From Bacteroides fluxus YIT 12057 (GTDB lineage: Bacteria > Bacteroidota > Bacteroidia > Bacteroidales > Bacteroidaceae), in NCBI RefSeq assembly GCF_000195635.1, contig NZ_GL882639.1:1-51958 (forward strand): a DNA stretch of 51,958 nucleotides, in the 5' to 3' direction. Position numbers and translations under genes: made by a program. The notes beneath the pieces are model-generated. The model searched no databases, was not told where the DNA came from, and saw only the letters and a list, made by a program, of their open reading frames with translations. Positions within the stretch are counted from its first letter, which is position 1. Each line of letters starts with the position of its first letter. Of this stretch, positions 8,557-17,445 are shown one piece after another.

Positions 8557-9843
8557 ATGAAGTTTTCCGAACTACAACTAAATGAACAAGTGCTTGAAGC
8601 ATTGGATGCCATGCGCTTTGATGAGTGTACTCCCATACAAGAGAAGTCTATTCCCGTCATACTTGAAGGCCGGGATTTGATTGCCGTGGCACAAACCGGA
8701 ACAGGAAAAACCGCTGCATACTTATTGCCTGTACTTGACAAACTGTCGGAAGGCAGACATCCCGAAGACTCCATTAACTGCATCATCATGGCTCCCACCC
8801 GTGAACTGGCTCAGCAGATAGACCAGCAGATGGAGGGTTTTTCTTATTTTATGCCAGTCAGCAGTGTTGCTGTGTATGGTGGAAACGACGGAATTCTGTT
8901 TGAACAGCAGAAAAAGGGACTCACTTTGGGAGCCGATGTCGTGATTGCTACTCCGGGACGTTTGATTGCTCACCTCAGTTTGGGATACGTGGATCTTTCA
9001 CGTGTCTCTTACTTTATTTTGGATGAAGCGGACCGTATGCTCGACATGGGTTTCTATGACGACATCATGCAGATTGTAAAACACTTACCGAAAGAGCGCC
9101 AGACCATTATGTTTTCGGCAACCATGCCGGCAAAGATACAACAGTTGGCCAATAATATTCTGAATAATCCGGCGGAGGTGAAGTTGGCAGTGTCCAAGCC
9201 TGCCGACAAAATTGTACAGGCGGCATACGTGTGCTACGAGAATCAAAAATTGGGTATCATCCGCAGCCTCTTTGCGGAACAGACTCCAGAACGCGTCATC
9301 ATCTTCGCTTCTTCAAAAATAAAAGTGAAAGAAGTAACAAAAGCCTTGAAGCAAATGAAACTGAATGTAGGTGAAATGCATTCGGATCTGGAACAAGCGC
9401 AACGTGAAGAGGTCATGTACGAATTCAAGGCCGGACGAATCAATATTCTGGTGGCCACTGATATTGTTGCAAGAGGCATTGATATAGATGACATCCGGTT
9501 GGTAATCAACTACGACGTACCTCATGACAGTGAGGACTACGTGCACCGCATCGGCCGTACGGCGCGTGCCAACAATGACGGGGTGGCTTTGACTTTCATC
9601 AGTGAGAAAGAACAGAGTAACTTCAAGAATATCGAGAACTTCCTGGAAAAAACCATTTATAAAATACCCGTACCGGAGGAATTGGGTGAAGCTCCTGAAT
9701 ACAAGCCCAAATCCGGTGGCGGAAGCAGGAGAAAAGGCAGTTATAACAATAGCGGTAACGGACGGAAGAAAGGAAACGGAAACAGGCGGAATGATGACGG
9801 CAAAGCCAAACCAAAGCGTCCTCTAAAAAAAGAGACTAAATAA
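8557..9843 (+). CDS. DEAD-box ATP-dependent RNA helicase
   Basis: This 428-residue helicase unwinds short RNA duplexes, likely in ribosome assembly or mRNA turnover. All motifs are present in order: Q motif (CTPIQ), I AQTGTGKT, Ia PTRELAQQ, Ib TPGRL, II DEAD, III SAT, V ATDIVARGIDID and VI HRIGRTAR. The last 60 residues form a basic, glycine- and lysine-rich tail suited to non-specific RNA binding, resembling the RhlE group. The start at 8557 begins MKFSELQL, the usual family N-terminus. A bidirectional terminator follows immediately. Confidence 0.93.
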   Translation: MKFSELQLNEQVLEALDAMRFDECTPIQEKSIPVILEGRDLIAVAQTGTGKTAAYLLPVLDKLSEGRHPEDSINCIIMAPTRELAQQIDQQMEGFSYFMPVSSVAVYGGNDGILFEQQKKGLTLGADVVIATPGRLIAHLSLGYVDLSRVSYFILDEADRMLDMGFYDDIMQIVKHLPKERQTIMFSATMPAKIQQLANNILNNPAEVKLAVSKPADKIVQAAYVCYENQKLGIIRSLFAEQTPERVIIFASSKIKVKEVTKALKQMKLNVGEMHSDLEQAQREEVMYEFKAGRINILVATDIVARGIDIDDIRLVINYDVPHDSEDYVHRIGRTARANNDGVALTFISEKEQSNFKNIENFLEKTIYKIPVPEELGEAPEYKPKSGGGSRRKGSYNNSGNGRKKGNGNRRNDDGKAKPKRPLKKETK

Positions 9844-9870
9844 AAAAAAGCGGTTTATTCCGCTTTTTTT
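9843..9870. terminator. bidirectional rho-independent terminator
   Basis: aaaaaaagcgg (9843-9853) pairs with ccgcttttttt (9860-9870) around a 6-nt loop. It serves the helicase from the left and the polysaccharide operon from the right. The TAA of the lipoprotein gene (9855-9857) lies in the loop. Confidence 0.85.
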
Positions 9871-10649
9871 ATGCTCAATTTATTATTGAAATCAATAATC
9901 ATGTTCACCAGATTGGATACGGAACTCTCCGGAATACGGAGGATGGCTTGGTAATGATACCCTTTACTGCTAACTCCCGTGAAGTTCATGTCCGAGAGAA
10001 TGGTCTGGCTCAGAAATGCTTCCGGGAATATACCGGAGAACACCTTTTTGGTAATATCCTGTCCATACAGCATTTTTCGTCCTTCATATACACAGATGTG
10101 TATCACATTGTCATAGTACACATTATCCACGCTGTATCCGTTTTCCGAATAGGAAGTCTTGGTCACTTTCATTTTGGATGGGTTGATATACACATATCCC
10201 CTGTAGCGTGTACCTTTGTACAGCACGATACTATCTTTCTTTATCACTTCGGGAGCAGTGGGAATTACTTCTACTTCCCCGTTGGTAAAAGCCAAGGAAT
10301 CTTCCGCATTGTCCGACTTATGCATTTTTATAATTTCATCTGCCAAGGAATGAAACCAGAAACTATATTCGGTTTGCCTGTCTATCTTGTAGCGGGCAGG
10401 TTCGTTACCGTAAACGTAGAGAGTGTCGTGAACGACTTTGAACATTACGGGTGCATTCTGCGGGTCAGCATAATAGATAGTATCCCCGTCAATACGCATC
10501 ATCGGCATTTCAGTTTCGTCATCCATCCAAATACCCTGCAATAACCCTTTGGCAGTAAGATCCTCCTCTGTCAGTCCTGCATCCTTGCTGCTGCCGTTGC
10601 AGGCAGCCAACAGAATGATGGAACATAGTCCAGTGACAATTTTTCTCAT
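9855..10649 (-). CDS. lipoprotein, probable DUF4738 family
   Basis: Translation from 10649 gives 264 residues with a lipoprotein signal, MRKIVTGLCSIILLAAC, and lipidated Cys17. The open frame extends upstream to 10736, but that would overlap ugd by 71 nt and hide the signal, so 10649 is chosen, 16 nt after the ugd stop. The mature part has an acidic linker and then a beta-rich region without recognised catalytic motifs. I associate it with the DUF4738 lipoproteins of Bacteroides, with moderate certainty. Its place as last gene of the wzi-rfbC-ugd operon suggests an envelope role, but the function is unknown. Confidence 0.75.
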   Translation of the reverse strand: MRKIVTGLCSIILLAACNGSSKDAGLTEEDLTAKGLLQGIWMDDETEMPMMRIDGDTIYYADPQNAPVMFKVVHDTLYVYGNEPARYKIDRQTEYSFWFHSLADEIIKMHKSDNAEDSLAFTNGEVEVIPTAPEVIKKDSIVLYKGTRYRGYVYINPSKMKVTKTSYSENGYSVDNVYYDNVIHICVYEGRKMLYGQDITKKVFSGIFPEAFLSQTILSDMNFTGVSSKGYHYQAILRIPESSVSNLVNMIIDFNNKLSIKKAE

Positions 10650-10665
10650 GGATACTTCTCTCCTT

Positions 10666-11979
10666 TTATTTACCAATGCAGTGATAAACAAATCCTTGTT
10701 CTTCCATTTCTTTTTTGTCGTAGATGTTGCGGCCATCCAATACTACCGGCTGTTCCATTGTTTTTTTGATGACAGCCCATGAAGGCAGGCGAAACTCTTT
10801 CCATTCCGTTATCAGCATCAATGCATCCGCATCCAATACGGCGTCATACATGTCTGTTGCATAATGGATGCCTTCCCCTATCCGACGGCGGCATTCGTTC
10901 ATCGCAGCAGGGTCGTATGCACGTATCTTGCAACCCGCTCTCAACAAATTGTCTATCAGAATCAAAGCAGGGGCTTCGCGCATGTCATCTGTTTCCGGCT
11001 TGAAGGATAGCCCCCATAAAGCAATCGTCTTGCCCTGCAGGTTGCCATTGAAGTGTTTCTGCAATTTTTCAAACAGAATACTTTTCTGGTTCTCGTTCAC
11101 CTCTTCCACGGCCTTTAGTACACGCATCTGGTATCCGTTTTGTTCGGCTGTCTTGATTAAAGCCTTGACATCCTTGGGGAAACAGGAGCCACCGTACCCA
11201 ATGCCCGGATAAAGAAACTTGCGTCCGATGCGGGTATCCGAACCGATACCACTACGTACCATATTGACATCTGCTCCAACCAGTTCGCACAGGTTGGCTA
11301 TATCATTCATAAAACTGATACGGGTGGCAAGCATGGAGTTGGCGGTATATTTGGTCATCTCAGCCGAAGGAATATCCATAAAAATAACCCGGAAATTGTT
11401 CAGCAGGAATGGTTTGTACAACTTACTCATCAATTTTCGGGCATGTTCCGACTCAACTCCTACCACCACACGGTCCGGACTCATAAAATCGTTGACAGCA
11501 TTACCTTCTTTCAAGAATTCGGGATTGGAAGCGACATCAAATTCAATATCAATCCCTCTCTTGTCCAGTTCTTCCTGAATGACAGCACGTACCTTTTGGG
11601 CAGTTCCCACAGGAACTGTACTTTTGGTGACCACCAGTATATACTTTTGCATGTTGCGTCCGATAGTACGGGCAACGGCCAATACATAGCTCAAGTCGGC
11701 GCTTCCGTCTTCGTCCGGGGGAGTACCCACGGCGCTGAACACTACATCCACTTCATTGAGGCAACTCTCTAAAGAAGTGGTGAACTGCAGACGTCCGGCT
11801 TTTGTATTCCGGATAACCATTTCTTCCAATCCATTCTCGTAGATAGGAATAATACCTTTTTTCAAGGATTCGATTTTTTCGCTGTTGGTATCCACACATA
11901 TAACGTTAACACCGATTTCAGCGAAGCAGGTACCGGTTACCAAACCGACATATCCTGTACCGACAATGGCTATTTTCAT
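10666..11979 (-). CDS. ugd: UDP-glucose 6-dehydrogenase
   Basis: This 437-residue cytoplasmic enzyme oxidises UDP-glucose twice with NAD to give UDP-glucuronate, a precursor of capsule and other acidic glycans. The NAD site GTGYVGLVTG is at residues 7-16. The central domain contains EFLKEGNAVNDF, and GYGGSCFPKD carries the catalytic Cys266. The C-terminal UDP-binding domain has LWGLSFKPETDDMREAP. Length is normal. It begins 3 nt after rfbC, so it is clearly part of the same transcript. A UDP-N-acetylmannosamine dehydrogenase is less likely, given the FLKEG motif. Confidence 0.95.
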   Translation of the reverse strand: MKIAIVGTGYVGLVTGTCFAEIGVNVICVDTNSEKIESLKKGIIPIYENGLEEMVIRNTKAGRLQFTTSLESCLNEVDVVFSAVGTPPDEDGSADLSYVLAVARTIGRNMQKYILVVTKSTVPVGTAQKVRAVIQEELDKRGIDIEFDVASNPEFLKEGNAVNDFMSPDRVVVGVESEHARKLMSKLYKPFLLNNFRVIFMDIPSAEMTKYTANSMLATRISFMNDIANLCELVGADVNMVRSGIGSDTRIGRKFLYPGIGYGGSCFPKDVKALIKTAEQNGYQMRVLKAVEEVNENQKSILFEKLQKHFNGNLQGKTIALWGLSFKPETDDMREAPALILIDNLLRAGCKIRAYDPAAMNECRRRIGEGIHYATDMYDAVLDADALMLITEWKEFRLPSWAVIKKTMEQPVVLDGRNIYDKKEMEEQGFVYHCIGK

Positions 11980-11982
11980 AAA

Positions 11983-12531
11983 TTATTCAAAATAAACCGC
12001 ATCTTTGAAAGATACGGCGTGTCCGTCTTTTTCAGATAATAAAAGCTGTTCTTCGGCAACCGGCCATTCAATGCCGATCGTTTCGTCGTTAAAGCGAATG
12101 GAGGCTTCTGCCTGCGGCGCATAAGCATTATCTACTTTATAGGTAAAGACCGCTTCATCACTCAGTACCAGAAAACCATGTGCAAATCCGCGTGGAATGA
12201 AGAACTGCCGTTTGTTTTCTTCGCTCAGTTCCACACTGACATACTTGCCGAATGTAGGAGAAGACCGGCGCAAATCAACGGCGACATCCAAGACTCTGCC
12301 TTTGAGGACACGCACTAACTTGGCCTGGCTATATTCACCCTTCTGATAGTGCAGTCCGCGCAATACTCCGAAAGAAGATTTCGATTCATTGTCCTGAATG
12401 AAATGAACATCTCCGATGTGTGCACGAAACTCCTCTTCCTTGAACGCTTCCATGAAATATCCACGGGCATCACGAAAAACCTTGGGCTCAATTAGCCACA
12501 CCCCATTAATCTCTGTTTGTATGTAATTCAT
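11983..12531 (-). CDS. rfbC: dTDP-4-dehydrorhamnose 3,5-epimerase
   Basis: The 182-residue product is a cupin-fold epimerase making dTDP-4-keto-L-rhamnose, the third step of dTDP-rhamnose synthesis. Family landmarks are FRDARGYFMEAF, the His of VLRGLHYQ, RVLKGRVLDVAVDLR, FIPRGFAHGFLVLSDEA and the Tyr in TYKVDNAYAP. Length matches the family (about 185). The rest of the rhamnose set (rfbA, rfbB, rfbD) is not in this window, so it must rely on genes elsewhere. Gaps of 3 nt on both sides tie it to the wzi-like gene and ugd. Confidence 0.94.
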   Translation of the reverse strand: MNYIQTEINGVWLIEPKVFRDARGYFMEAFKEEEFRAHIGDVHFIQDNESKSSFGVLRGLHYQKGEYSQAKLVRVLKGRVLDVAVDLRRSSPTFGKYVSVELSEENKRQFFIPRGFAHGFLVLSDEAVFTYKVDNAYAPQAEASIRFNDETIGIEWPVAEEQLLLSEKDGHAVSFKDAVYFE

Positions 12532-12534
12532 TTT

Positions 12535-13950
12535 TCAAAATGTTTTATGTGCTTTCAGTTGGAAACCAACATTGTCTCCATATAAGTCCCCCATATCAAG
12601 GGCAAGGGAGGCATTGTAACTCCAACCTTTCCATTTGCGGGGGATATAGTAAAACGATGCAAAAGTAGAAAAATTTTCTAATATTTGAGGTATAGGACGA
12701 TTAGGAGTTCCAAAAGTTTTATTGTAAGATAACTTTGCGATGTATTTCCACTCTTCGCTGATGACACCGCTCCATCCCAGATGCACTGCTTTCACACGGT
12801 TGTATTTGAAACTCATATCACCGTCTTGATTGTATATGGGTGAGGCAATAAGCGGATTGGCTATACCCATTCCCCAATGTATCCATCCCGGGTAGTAGCC
12901 GTTATTGTAATAGTTGTCGGCTCCTCCTGTTTTTCCAACGGGAGAATCCTGAAGGCCATGCAGCGGACCGCTCATATTGGTAGTCTGTAGATATTCAACA
13001 ACGACTCCGCTGATGCTTCCTCTGTGGTTGGACTTATACTCAAGCCCCCACAGTCCGTCCCATCCGTTCAGTTTTCCCATAGCGGAGAAATCGTCGAAAT
13101 GGTTATCCATATAGGCACTTATCGAGAAATCCGTTGGATGGCTATAGGTCATCTTGATATATTCGCTTCCCAGAAAATTGCCCTGGAAAGCAAGATGCTC
13201 CCCTACCGGTCCGTCTTCGCCCCCATGACCGGGGAAAAAGACCCGTATGTAATCTTTCCAACCGTTGCCCAGGTCTCCAGGTTCGGCACCTCCTATTTTA
13301 TGCCCTCCAAACTGTGTGTCAAGGGTCACGCCTATTTCCAATTGCCATTTTCCTTGAGGAACCCCAATACGCAGAAAACCTTCTTTATGATGATACTTGA
13401 TATCCTTGGTGTACCAGTATCCGTTGCCAACCTGTTTTTTCTGATATGTATTGTCGGTAAACCATCCGTATGAGATCTCTCCCTTCAAGCCCAGGCGGGG
13501 CAATATCTGTACATATTCCGGTATTCCTATCTGTACCTGCGGAAGGGGTCTTGCATTGCCCGCCCATGTCATACCACCGCTGCTTAATTGCTGGTTTAAC
13601 AAGGGGGAACTCTTTTCCCTGCTTCCTGCATAGAACCCAAGCCATTTGTAACGGATATCCACATAAGCCTGTTGGACGACGAAGGTGGAAGTGAACCCGG
13701 CTGCCGCTGCCAAATCCACCATTTCTTCGAATTTCCATTTGCCCAGCTCATGCTTGTAAGATACACCGCCACGGATATAGGTATTGTTGTCGAGAGAGGA
13801 AAGTCCCTGCTGATTGCTCACCTGCCAAAGAGGAGTATGGTCTCCGGAGTGAACAGAAGTTCCATATTCCACGAAAGATGAAAGTTCTTGTGCCATAATT
13901 GCGTTTTTCCCTATCATCAGAAAAACCAATAGGCAGAAACAAATACGCAT
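12535..13950 (-). CDS. capsule assembly Wzi family outer-membrane protein
   Basis: This 471-residue protein starts with a Sec signal (about residues 1-20) and consists of amphipathic strands ending in an aromatic residue (terminal KTF), as in an outer-membrane barrel. It resembles the Bacteroidota Wzi group, named after E. coli Wzi, which anchors capsular polysaccharide to the cell surface. Features such as GYWYTKDIKYHHKEGFLRIG and LGLKGEISYGWF support the family call. It is the first gene of an operon with rfbC and ugd, fitting a surface-glycan role. A general porin is the alternative. Confidence 0.8.
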   Translation of the reverse strand: MRICFCLLVFLMIGKNAIMAQELSSFVEYGTSVHSGDHTPLWQVSNQQGLSSLDNNTYIRGGVSYKHELGKWKFEEMVDLAAAAGFTSTFVVQQAYVDIRYKWLGFYAGSREKSSPLLNQQLSSGGMTWAGNARPLPQVQIGIPEYVQILPRLGLKGEISYGWFTDNTYQKKQVGNGYWYTKDIKYHHKEGFLRIGVPQGKWQLEIGVTLDTQFGGHKIGGAEPGDLGNGWKDYIRVFFPGHGGEDGPVGEHLAFQGNFLGSEYIKMTYSHPTDFSISAYMDNHFDDFSAMGKLNGWDGLWGLEYKSNHRGSISGVVVEYLQTTNMSGPLHGLQDSPVGKTGGADNYYNNGYYPGWIHWGMGIANPLIASPIYNQDGDMSFKYNRVKAVHLGWSGVISEEWKYIAKLSYNKTFGTPNRPIPQILENFSTFASFYYIPRKWKGWSYNASLALDMGDLYGDNVGFQLKAHKTF

Positions 13951-14016
13951 AATAGTTTTTTGTTAAGTGCCGTTTCAAATCCCCTTTATTTCATTCGTCG
14001 GGGCAGATAAACGGTG

Positions 14017-14049
14017 CAAAAGTAGGGAAAAAAACGGATATAACGACAA
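14017..14049 (-). promoter_or_regulatory. promoter of the wzi-like/rfbC/ugd operon
   Basis: Minus-strand TACTTTTG (14017-14024) with a partial -33 TTG at 14047-14049, spacer 22 nt. The predicted leader is about 60 nt. Confidence 0.5.
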
Positions 14050-14121
14050 GGGGTTGTGTGTTGTTTATAAAATGTTGATAAGAAAAAAGCTCTGAAAGTA
14101 GCGTATATCCGATATTTCCGC

Positions 14122-14129
14122 TACTTTTG
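14122..14129 (+). promoter_or_regulatory. -7 box immediately before the HU-CCDC81/SPOR gene
   Basis: TACTTTTG ends only 4 nt before the ATG at 14134. If used, transcription would start at or inside the start codon. No TTTG is found at -33. Confidence 0.45.
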
Positions 14130-14133
14130 CAAC

Positions 14134-15231
14134 ATGATTGAATTAGCACAGCACATAGAAGTTTTGTTATTGGAGAATGATTGTGTCATTGTTCCGGAAC
14201 TGGGAGGATTCGTAGCTCACTATACTCCGGCAATGAGAGTGGCGGAAGAGAATATTTTCCTGCCCCCTACCCGTATTATCGGCTTTAATCCTCAATTGAG
14301 AATGAACGACGGTCTGTTGGTACAATCTTATATGGCTGTGTATGGTACCAGTTTCTCGGATGCGACGAAGATGGTGGCCAAGGAAGTGGATGAGTTATTT
14401 GCAGTCCTGCATGAAGAAGGAAAAGCAGACCTGCCCAATGTAGGAGAATTGCGTTATTCCATTCACGACAGATATGATTTTATTCCTTATGACCATAAAA
14501 TCACAACTCCTGGCCTTTACGGGTTGGACAGCTTTGAAATGAAAGAATTGTCGGCCTTGGCACAACCTGCCGGAGTGAAGGTAATTCCGGCAGTTCCTGC
14601 CGCACCTGAAAAGAAGAAATACCGGTTTGATGTCAGAATCAACCGTTCATATTTGGCCAATGCAGTGGCTATGATAGCCGTTGTTGCGCTCTTTTTCCTT
14701 TTGTCCACTCCGATAGAGAATACGGAAGTAATTGAGGGAAACTACGCGCAACTACTCCCCGAAGAACTTTTTGAGAAAATAGAAAAGCAGTCACTTGTCA
14801 TTACTCCCATCATTGTCAAACAGACAAAAGACCCTGCGAAGACCAAGACTCAATCCAGATCCGCGTCATCTAAAAAGAAAACAGTGGTTCCGGTTGTAGT
14901 CAAGGAAGTCAAGGTTGGCCAGCAGCCCGATACAGTCGCTACGGCTACTCCGGCTCCGCAACCGAAACGTGCGGCAGAAAAGCCTCATGCAGTTGTTGTC
15001 TCTTCCAAATCTTACCATATAATCATTGCCAGTGTAGGTACCGAGAAAGATGCTGAAGCCATGGCAAAGCAGTTGATTGGAAAAGGATTTTCCGGTGCAA
15101 AGGCCATCATCGGCGATGGCAAGATGCGTGTCAGCATCGAATCCTGCGACACGGAGGTGGAAGCCTACCACACTTTGAATAAAATTCGTCAGAATGAGGC
15201 CTATCAGAATGCATGGGTATTGAAGAAGTAA
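14134..15231 (+). CDS. HU-CCDC81 and SPOR domain envelope protein
   Basis: The 365-residue protein has an N-terminal HU-like region of the CCDC81 type (about residues 1-130; LLLENDCVIVPELGGFVAHY), one membrane helix near 172-192, a lysine- and threonine-rich linker, and a C-terminal SPOR domain (about 288-365). SPOR domains bind denuded peptidoglycan at division sites, so the linker and SPOR part should be periplasmic and the HU-like part cytoplasmic. This layout suggests a link between division site and a cytoplasmic partner; the partner is unknown. The start is fixed by homology-like content from residue 2 and by the promoter just before it. Confidence 0.85.
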   Translation: MIELAQHIEVLLLENDCVIVPELGGFVAHYTPAMRVAEENIFLPPTRIIGFNPQLRMNDGLLVQSYMAVYGTSFSDATKMVAKEVDELFAVLHEEGKADLPNVGELRYSIHDRYDFIPYDHKITTPGLYGLDSFEMKELSALAQPAGVKVIPAVPAAPEKKKYRFDVRINRSYLANAVAMIAVVALFFLLSTPIENTEVIEGNYAQLLPEELFEKIEKQSLVITPIIVKQTKDPAKTKTQSRSASSKKKTVVPVVVKEVKVGQQPDTVATATPAPQPKRAAEKPHAVVVSSKSYHIIIASVGTEKDAEAMAKQLIGKGFSGAKAIIGDGKMRVSIESCDTEVEAYHTLNKIRQNEAYQNAWVLKK

Positions 15232-15279
15232 AGTTACCCTAGCCTTTTCCTATGTTTTAATTTAAATATCCCGTCTATA

Positions 15280-15804
15280 ATGAAACGAATCCGTTGCCCT
15301 AAATGTGAAAGCTATCTGACCTTCGATGAAACAAAGTATAGCGAAGGCCAATCGTTGGTCTTTGTCTGCGAACAATGCAAGAAGCAGTTCAGTATCCGTT
15401 TGGGCAAGACCAAAATGCAGGCTCCCCGAAAAGAGGAAAAGCTGGACGAGGAAGAGTTCAAGGAAGCTTTCGGCAGCATCACGGTCATTGAAAATGTATT
15501 TGGTTTCAAGCAAGTATTACCTCTGCAGGAGGGCGACAATGTGATAGGACGCCGTTGTGTGGGTACGGTTATCAACGTTCCTGTCGAAACTTCCGACATG
15601 AGCATGGATCGTCGCCATTGCATTATCAATGTACGGCGCAACAAACAGGGAGGATTGGTATACACACTGCGTGATGCTCCAAGCCTGACGGGTACATTTC
15701 TGAATAATGAGATTCTGGGTGACAAAGACCGTATCCGTATAGAAGACGGAGCCATTGTCACTATCGGTGCCACTACTTTCATTTTGCGTGCAGCAGAACA
15801 ATAA
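15280..15804 (+). CDS. zinc-ribbon and FHA domain protein
   Basis: This 174-residue protein opens with a small zinc ribbon, CPKC (Cys6, Cys9) and CEQC (Cys30, Cys33), then a charged linker, and a forkhead-associated domain (about residues 80-172) with VIGRR, MDRRHCIINV and GTFLNNE. FHA domains bind phosphothreonine, so the protein likely reads a Ser/Thr phosphorylation signal; no kinase gene is in the window. It lies 48 nt downstream of the SPOR gene and probably shares its transcript. A terminator follows at 15868-15907. Confidence 0.85.
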   Translation: MKRIRCPKCESYLTFDETKYSEGQSLVFVCEQCKKQFSIRLGKTKMQAPRKEEKLDEEEFKEAFGSITVIENVFGFKQVLPLQEGDNVIGRRCVGTVINVPVETSDMSMDRRHCIINVRRNKQGGLVYTLRDAPSLTGTFLNNEILGDKDRIRIEDGAIVTIGATTFILRAAEQ

Positions 15805-15867
15805 CCATTCCTTTTCAAAAAGCTCCAGGGCTATTGTCGCAAACTTCGTTATAAATAGAAAACATAA

Positions 15868-15907
15868 AAAAACAGGGCAAGAGTGGTGAGTACTCTGCCC
15901 TGTTTTC
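15868..15907. terminator. bidirectional terminator between FHA gene and uxaB
   Basis: aaaacagggca (15869-15879) pairs with tgccctgtttt (15896-15906); the stem extends inward with one bulge. A/T tracts on both sides allow use from both directions by the convergent genes. Confidence 0.85.
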
Positions 15908-15931
15908 ACTACATTATTTTAATTAATCGGA

Positions 15932-17380
15932 TTAAAGAATTCCTTTAACGGTTTCCAGCATACCTTTTTCCTGAATGGAATCAAGGAAAGATACTACCAT
16001 ATCGGTCAATCCGGGGATGGCATTCAAATCACCATGTTCGCCCCAAATGAGATTCTGAGCCGCCAACACACCTTCTGCTACCTTGCGGTTGTCACCGGTT
16101 GCCCAAAGGTCTTTCAGCAGTTGCATGATTTCCGGAGCATCGTTGGGCGTGATTTCCGCACCGTCCTCACGAACACCGCCCTTATAATAAGTGATGATGG
16201 CTGCCAGACCGAGAACCAGTCCTTTCGGCAGTTCACCTTTGCGCTGCAAGTATGTTTTCAAACCGGGAAGGTCGCGAGTCTGGAATTTCGGGAAAGAGTT
16301 CAGCATAATGCTGGTAACGGCATGATCAACAAACGGATTGTTGAAACGCTCCAACACATCTTCTGCAAACTTTTTCAGTTCGTCTTTCGGCAAATTCAAG
16401 GTTTCCATCAGTTCGTCAAACATGACCTTGTGAATATATTGGCCGATGACCGGATGCTGGCAAGCATCACGGACGATATTTACGCCCGACAGGTAAGCCA
16501 CCGGTGACAATACAGTGTGAGGCCCATTCAGTAAAGTTACTTTTCTTTCGTGATACGGTTCTTCGGAAGGAACGAACAATACGTTTAGTCCGGCCTTGTC
16601 GGCAGGGAATTCCTTGGCTACTTCCCGGGGAGCCTCTATCACCCACAAGTGGAAGATTTCTGCCTGTACAACCAGATTGTCGTCGTATTGCAATTTTTCC
16701 TTGATGGCAGCAATGTCCTTGCGGGGGAATCCCGGAACGATACGGTCAACCAACGTTGCGTAAACACCGCAAGCCTCTTCAAACCAAGTTTTGAACTCGT
16801 TACCCAATTGCCATAGCTCGATGTATTGATAGATGGTTTCTTTCAGTTTGTGTCCGTTCAAGAAGATAAGTTCGCAAGGGAAGATGATCAAGCCTTTGCT
16901 CTTGTCACCGTTGAAGGTCTTGAAGCGGTGGTACAGAAGCTGGGTCAATTTGCCCGGATAAGAAGAAGCCGGAGCGTCCGTCAGTTTGCAGGCGGGGTCG
17001 AAAGCAATGCCGGCTTCGGTGGTATTGGAGATGACGAAACGCATTTCAGGCTGTTCAGCCAGTTTCATGAACTCGTCGTTCTGTGAGTAAGGATTCAATG
17101 CACGGCTGATGACATCAATCATAGTCAGGCTGTTGACAGATTCACCCTTGTCCAATCCCTGCAGATTTACGTGATAAAGGTCGTCTTGTGCATTCAGCAT
17201 ATCTACCATGCCTTTGTCAATCGGCTGAACAACTACTACACTGCTGTTGAAGTCAGTCTTCTGGTTCATGTTGTAGATAATCCAGTCAACAAACGCGCGC
17301 AAAAAGTTTCCTTCGCCAAACTGGATGATGCGCTCCGGACGTTGCACTTTGGGAGCAGTTTCTTTGTTTAATGCTTTCAT
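15932..17380 (-). CDS. uxaB: tagaturonate reductase (altronate oxidoreductase)
   Basis: The 482-residue NAD-dependent enzyme of the mannitol dehydrogenase family reduces D-tagaturonate to D-altronate in galacturonate catabolism. The N-terminal FGEGNFLRAFVDWII is the dinucleotide-binding turn of this family; TLLNGPHTVLSPVAYLSG and NPFVDHAVTSIMLNSFPKF include the conserved catalytic-domain Lys/Asn/His region. Length matches UxaB (483). It lies 65 nt downstream of the lacI-type gene on the same strand and facing away from uxaC. Fructuronate reductase (UxuB) is the main alternative; the overall pattern is closer to UxaB. Confidence 0.88.
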   Translation of the reverse strand: MKALNKETAPKVQRPERIIQFGEGNFLRAFVDWIIYNMNQKTDFNSSVVVVQPIDKGMVDMLNAQDDLYHVNLQGLDKGESVNSLTMIDVISRALNPYSQNDEFMKLAEQPEMRFVISNTTEAGIAFDPACKLTDAPASSYPGKLTQLLYHRFKTFNGDKSKGLIIFPCELIFLNGHKLKETIYQYIELWQLGNEFKTWFEEACGVYATLVDRIVPGFPRKDIAAIKEKLQYDDNLVVQAEIFHLWVIEAPREVAKEFPADKAGLNVLFVPSEEPYHERKVTLLNGPHTVLSPVAYLSGVNIVRDACQHPVIGQYIHKVMFDELMETLNLPKDELKKFAEDVLERFNNPFVDHAVTSIMLNSFPKFQTRDLPGLKTYLQRKGELPKGLVLGLAAIITYYKGGVREDGAEITPNDAPEIMQLLKDLWATGDNRKVAEGVLAAQNLIWGEHGDLNAIPGLTDMVVSFLDSIQEKGMLETVKGIL

Positions 17381-17445
17381 CTTAAAAGTGATTTAAATTG
17401 ATTTATATGATATTTATTGCAAATGACAAATTTGAGATCCTTGAT

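Noticed and set aside
17381..17445. Separate promoter for uxaB in the 65-nt spacer
   Set aside because: TTTG occurs but no TAnnTTTG box is present on the minus strand; co-transcription with the lacI-type gene is simpler.
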